NCBI GenBank assembly: GCA_027295555.1
Contig: JAPUKT010000240.1
Location: 1-8,196 of the forward strand
Origin: Deltaproteobacteria bacterium
Lineage (GTDB): Bacteria; Myxococcota_A; Polyangia; Polyangiales; Houyiibacteriaceae
DNA length: 8,196 bases
Reading direction: 5' to 3'
Positions 6,631-8,196 of this stretch are shown here, in pieces. How positions within the stretch are numbered: the stretch's first letter is position 1; each line of letters opens with the position of its first letter. A program made the translations under genes and the position numbers. Under the pieces are notes generated by a model, which saw only the letters and a list, made by a program, of their open reading frames with translations, had not been told where the DNA came from and did no database searches.

Positions 6631-7239
6631 TCAATACTCGCCGAATAGATCCTGAATCCGCACATCGAGCGCGGTTGCGATCTTGTACAACGAGCTGATC
6701 GAAGCACTCGATTCGGCGCGCTCGATCTGCGACAGCAAGGAAACGCTCAACCCCGTGCGGCGCGCCATCTGCTTGAGCGTGAGGCTGCGATCCTTCCGGA
6801 GCCCTCGAATGGTTTCGCCAATGACTCGGTGAAGATTCTCCTCGGGAGTTCGAAGCAGACCCTTCTTGCGCATGACCCGGTCGAGAACTTCGCGGAACTC
6901 GTCAGGGTTGAACGGCTTCTTGAGATAGTCGACGGCGTCGAGCTTCATCGACTGGACGGCGGTATCGAGGGAGGGATAGCCGGTGAAGATCACCACCGCG
7001 ACATCGCTGTCGACCTTGCGGATCTGTTCCAGAACCTCGACGCCCCCAAGGCCAGGCATCATGAGATCCAGGACGACGAGGTGATAGCCCCCCTCTTTGA
7101 CTTCTTCGGGCACGTCCTTTGGATTGGCAATCGTCGTGACCTCGAAGCCATCCTTCGTGAGGAAGGTCTCCATGAACTCCAAGATCGCTTGATCGTCATC
7201 GACGACGAGAACTCTTACCGGTGGTAGCGCCTTTGCCAT
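6631..7239 (-). CDS. response regulator with receiver domain fused to XRE-family HTH
   Basis: A predicted 202-residue cytosolic regulator. The receiver domain spans about 7-125. It has the acidic pocket D14-D16 (VVDDD), the phospho-acceptor D58 (VVLDLMMPG), the switch residue T86 (FTGYPS) and the conserved lysine K108 (YLKKPF), so all phosphorylation residues are present. After a short linker, residues about 139-199 form a Cro/CI (XRE) helix-turn-helix: the segment starts LTLKQMARRTGLSVSLLSQI, continues ERAESSASISSLYKIATALDV and ends LF. This is the form seen in HTH_3 and XRE-cupin regulators. Most response regulators use OmpR, LuxR or Fis-type outputs, so the XRE output is uncommon. No histidine kinase is nearby, so it is an orphan. 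An in-frame extension to 7314 is only the tRNA read as protein. Of the tandem ATG codons at 7242 and 7239, the second has better spacing from GGAGG. The gene lies 42 bp downstream of tRNA-Pro on the same strand. Confidence 0.92.
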   Translation of the reverse strand: MAKALPPVRVLVVDDDQAILEFMETFLTKDGFEVTTIANPKDVPEEVKEGGYHLVVLDLMMPGLGGVEVLEQIRKVDSDVAVVIFTGYPSLDTAVQSMKLDAVDYLKKPFNPDEFREVLDRVMRKKGLLRTPEENLHRVIGETIRGLRKDRSLTLKQMARRTGLSVSLLSQIERAESSASISSLYKIATALDVRIQDLFGEY

Positions 7240-7243
7240 CATG

Positions 7244-7248
7244 CCTCC
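7244..7248 (-). promoter_or_regulatory. ribosome binding site deciding the response regulator start
   Basis: A minus-strand GGAGG lies 1 nt from the ATG at 7240-7242 and 4 nt from the ATG at 7237-7239. The second ATG is therefore preferred. It also rules out the longer reading frame that runs back into the tRNA. Confidence 0.65.
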
Positions 7249-7274
7249 GCCACGAATTTTACCTTTAGTGTTCG

Positions 7275-7355
<81 letters not shown>

Positions 7356-7372
7356 TATTTCAAGCTCGGCGG

Positions 7373-7401
7373 AATCTAGCGTTGTGGCGGAGATCTGTCA
7401 A
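7373..7401 (-). promoter_or_regulatory. sigma-70-type promoter of tRNA-Pro
   Basis: On the minus strand a perfect TTGACA (7396-7401) is followed after exactly 17 bp by TAGATT (7373-7378, four of six matches to the -10 box). Transcription would start about 10 nt before the tRNA 5' end, a normal leader for RNase P removal. The -35 box begins 4 bp past the rsmB stop codon. It may also drive the response regulator, since no terminator is visible after the tRNA. Confidence 0.7.
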
Positions 7402-7405
7402 CGAG

Positions 7406-8196
7406 CTATCCTACATTTACCCACACGGACACTTGATACGCATCCGCCCAGGGACCCGACCCCGGAACCCAGGGGCCGAGATCGAACGGCGCATTCGATC
7501 CAAAGGGCAATGATTTCAAGCCGAAAGACGCGGGCTTCGTAAGCTCGAAACCCGGCAAATTCGCCTTTTCGACGACTCGCGTCCCCTCCTCGCGAAGCGG
7601 CGAGCACACGGCATAAAGGAGTGTTCCCCCAGGCCGCACCAGCGAGGCGGCGTGCTCTAGGATGAGGCGCTGGCTCTCACCCATCTGGGCGGCATCCTTC
7701 GGACCGATCCGCAGTAAAATTTCAGGCCGACGGCGCAGCGTGCCGAGACCGGTACATGGAGCGTCGACGAGGACGCGATCGAACTTCCCGACCACTGTCC
7801 CGGGCCCCACGGTCCAGTCCACGCAGGTGTGCTCTAGAGACGATGCGCTGAGACGAAGACGTTCGAGCTCATCCGAGATCTGCAGCAATCTGTGTTCGTG
7901 GAGGTCCGTGGCGACCACACGGCCGGTGGGCCCGACCGCCTCGACGAGTTGCGCGGTCTTTCCTCCGCGGCCGGCGCAAGCGTCGAGCACGCGCTCCCTC
8001 GACCGAGCCCCCAGCAGCAACCCGACCAGTTGGGCACCCTCCTCTTGCACTGCAAACTTGCCTTCGGCGTAGGCGTCTAGCTCTCGAAGATCGCCGGCGC
8101 CGCTCACACGTAGACCCCACGGGGAGAGAGCGGTCCGGGTGACCGAGGCCCGAGGTCGAGCGGCGCTCACCGATGCTGCGACCTCAGCAGGATCTG
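7406..8196 (-). CDS. rsmB: 16S rRNA (cytosine-5) methyltransferase RsmB, C-terminal part (5' end outside the window)
   Basis: This is the catalytic half of an SAM-dependent RNA m5C methyltransferase of the RsmB/NOP2/Sun family, which in E. coli modifies C967 of 16S rRNA. A GTG at 8168-8170 could be read as a start, but the frame stays open for eight more codons to the window edge. RsmB also has an N-terminal NusB-like RNA-binding domain, so the gene very likely continues past 8196. Counting from that GTG, FAVQEEGAQLV (39-49) precedes the SAM loop VLDACAGRGGKT (61-72). Motif IV is DAPCTGLGTLRRRPEI (136-151, Cys139) and motif VI is YAVCSPLREEG (186-196) with the probable nucleophile Cys189. Both cysteines used in m5C chemistry are present, and the RRRPEI segment points to RsmB rather than RsmF. 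The extreme C-terminus (WADAYQVSVWVNVG) departs from the Asp-Gly-Phe-Phe type ending usual in the family. It lies upstream of tRNA-Pro on the same strand. Confidence 0.87.
   Translation of the reverse strand, partial: DPAEVAASVSAARPRASVTRTALSPWGLRVSGAGDLRELDAYAEGKFAVQEEGAQLVGLLLGARSRERVLDACAGRGGKTAQLVEAVGPTGRVVATDLHEHRLLQISDELERLRLSASSLEHTCVDWTVGPGTVVGKFDRVLVDAPCTGLGTLRRRPEILLRIGPKDAAQMGESQRLILEHAASLVRPGGTLLYAVCSPLREEGTRVVEKANLPGFELTKPASFGLKSLPFGSNAPFDLGPWVPGSGPWADAYQVSVWVNVG

Overview
The window reads as an ordinary chromosomal segment from a GC-rich, Gram-negative-type bacterium. A myxobacterial/deltaproteobacterial (Myxococcota-like) origin is the best guess. The reasons are an outer-membrane-type TPR lipoprotein, a menaquinone-linked ETF-type Fe-S oxidoreductase, a receiver-XRE regulator, GTG starts, and a degenerate Ala-Asp/Gly hexamer tract. 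This is inference from gene style; there is no rRNA or other phylogenetic marker. No phage, transposon, CRISPR or defence genes are visible.

Layout, left to right. Positions 1-100 hold a degenerate GCTGRC hexamer repeat that may be the 3' end of a plus-strand gene. Positions 152-4942 hold a minus-strand gene cluster, read from right to left. It starts with a 740-residue membrane haem/Fe-S oxidoreductase (EMO/FadF/HdrD-like, 2720-4942). After 61 bp comes a six-helix voltage-gated-type K+ channel with a cytosolic RCK domain (1159-2658). Then comes a YkgJ-type cysteine-cluster protein (152-1162) whose GTG overlaps the channel stop in a GTGA junction. A 143-bp divergent intergenic region (4943-5085) carries a candidate promoter and a perfect 13-bp palindrome for the minus-strand cluster. 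Across it, on the plus strand, lies a TPR-repeat lipoprotein gene (5086-6624).

The TPR gene converges, with only 6 bp between stop codons, on a minus-strand gene for a receiver-XRE response regulator (6631-7239). Just upstream of that is a tRNA-Pro(CGG) gene (7282-7355), preceded by a near-consensus sigma-70 promoter (7373-7401) lying immediately after the rsmB stop codon. The C-terminal part of rsmB, a 16S rRNA m5C methyltransferase, fills 7406 to the right edge and continues outside the window.

How the genes may work together. The oxidoreductase probably passes electrons from an electron-transfer flavoprotein or similar donor to menaquinone. The channel and cysteine-cluster protein behind it are likely co-transcribed, and the last two are translationally coupled, which raises the possibility of a link between redox state and K+ flux. 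The right half is translation housekeeping (rsmB, tRNA-Pro) with a response regulator that may be read from the tRNA promoter. I found no convincing undescribed system. The oddities are the mixed redox/K+ operon, the non-canonical RCK nucleotide motif, and the tRNA-regulator arrangement.
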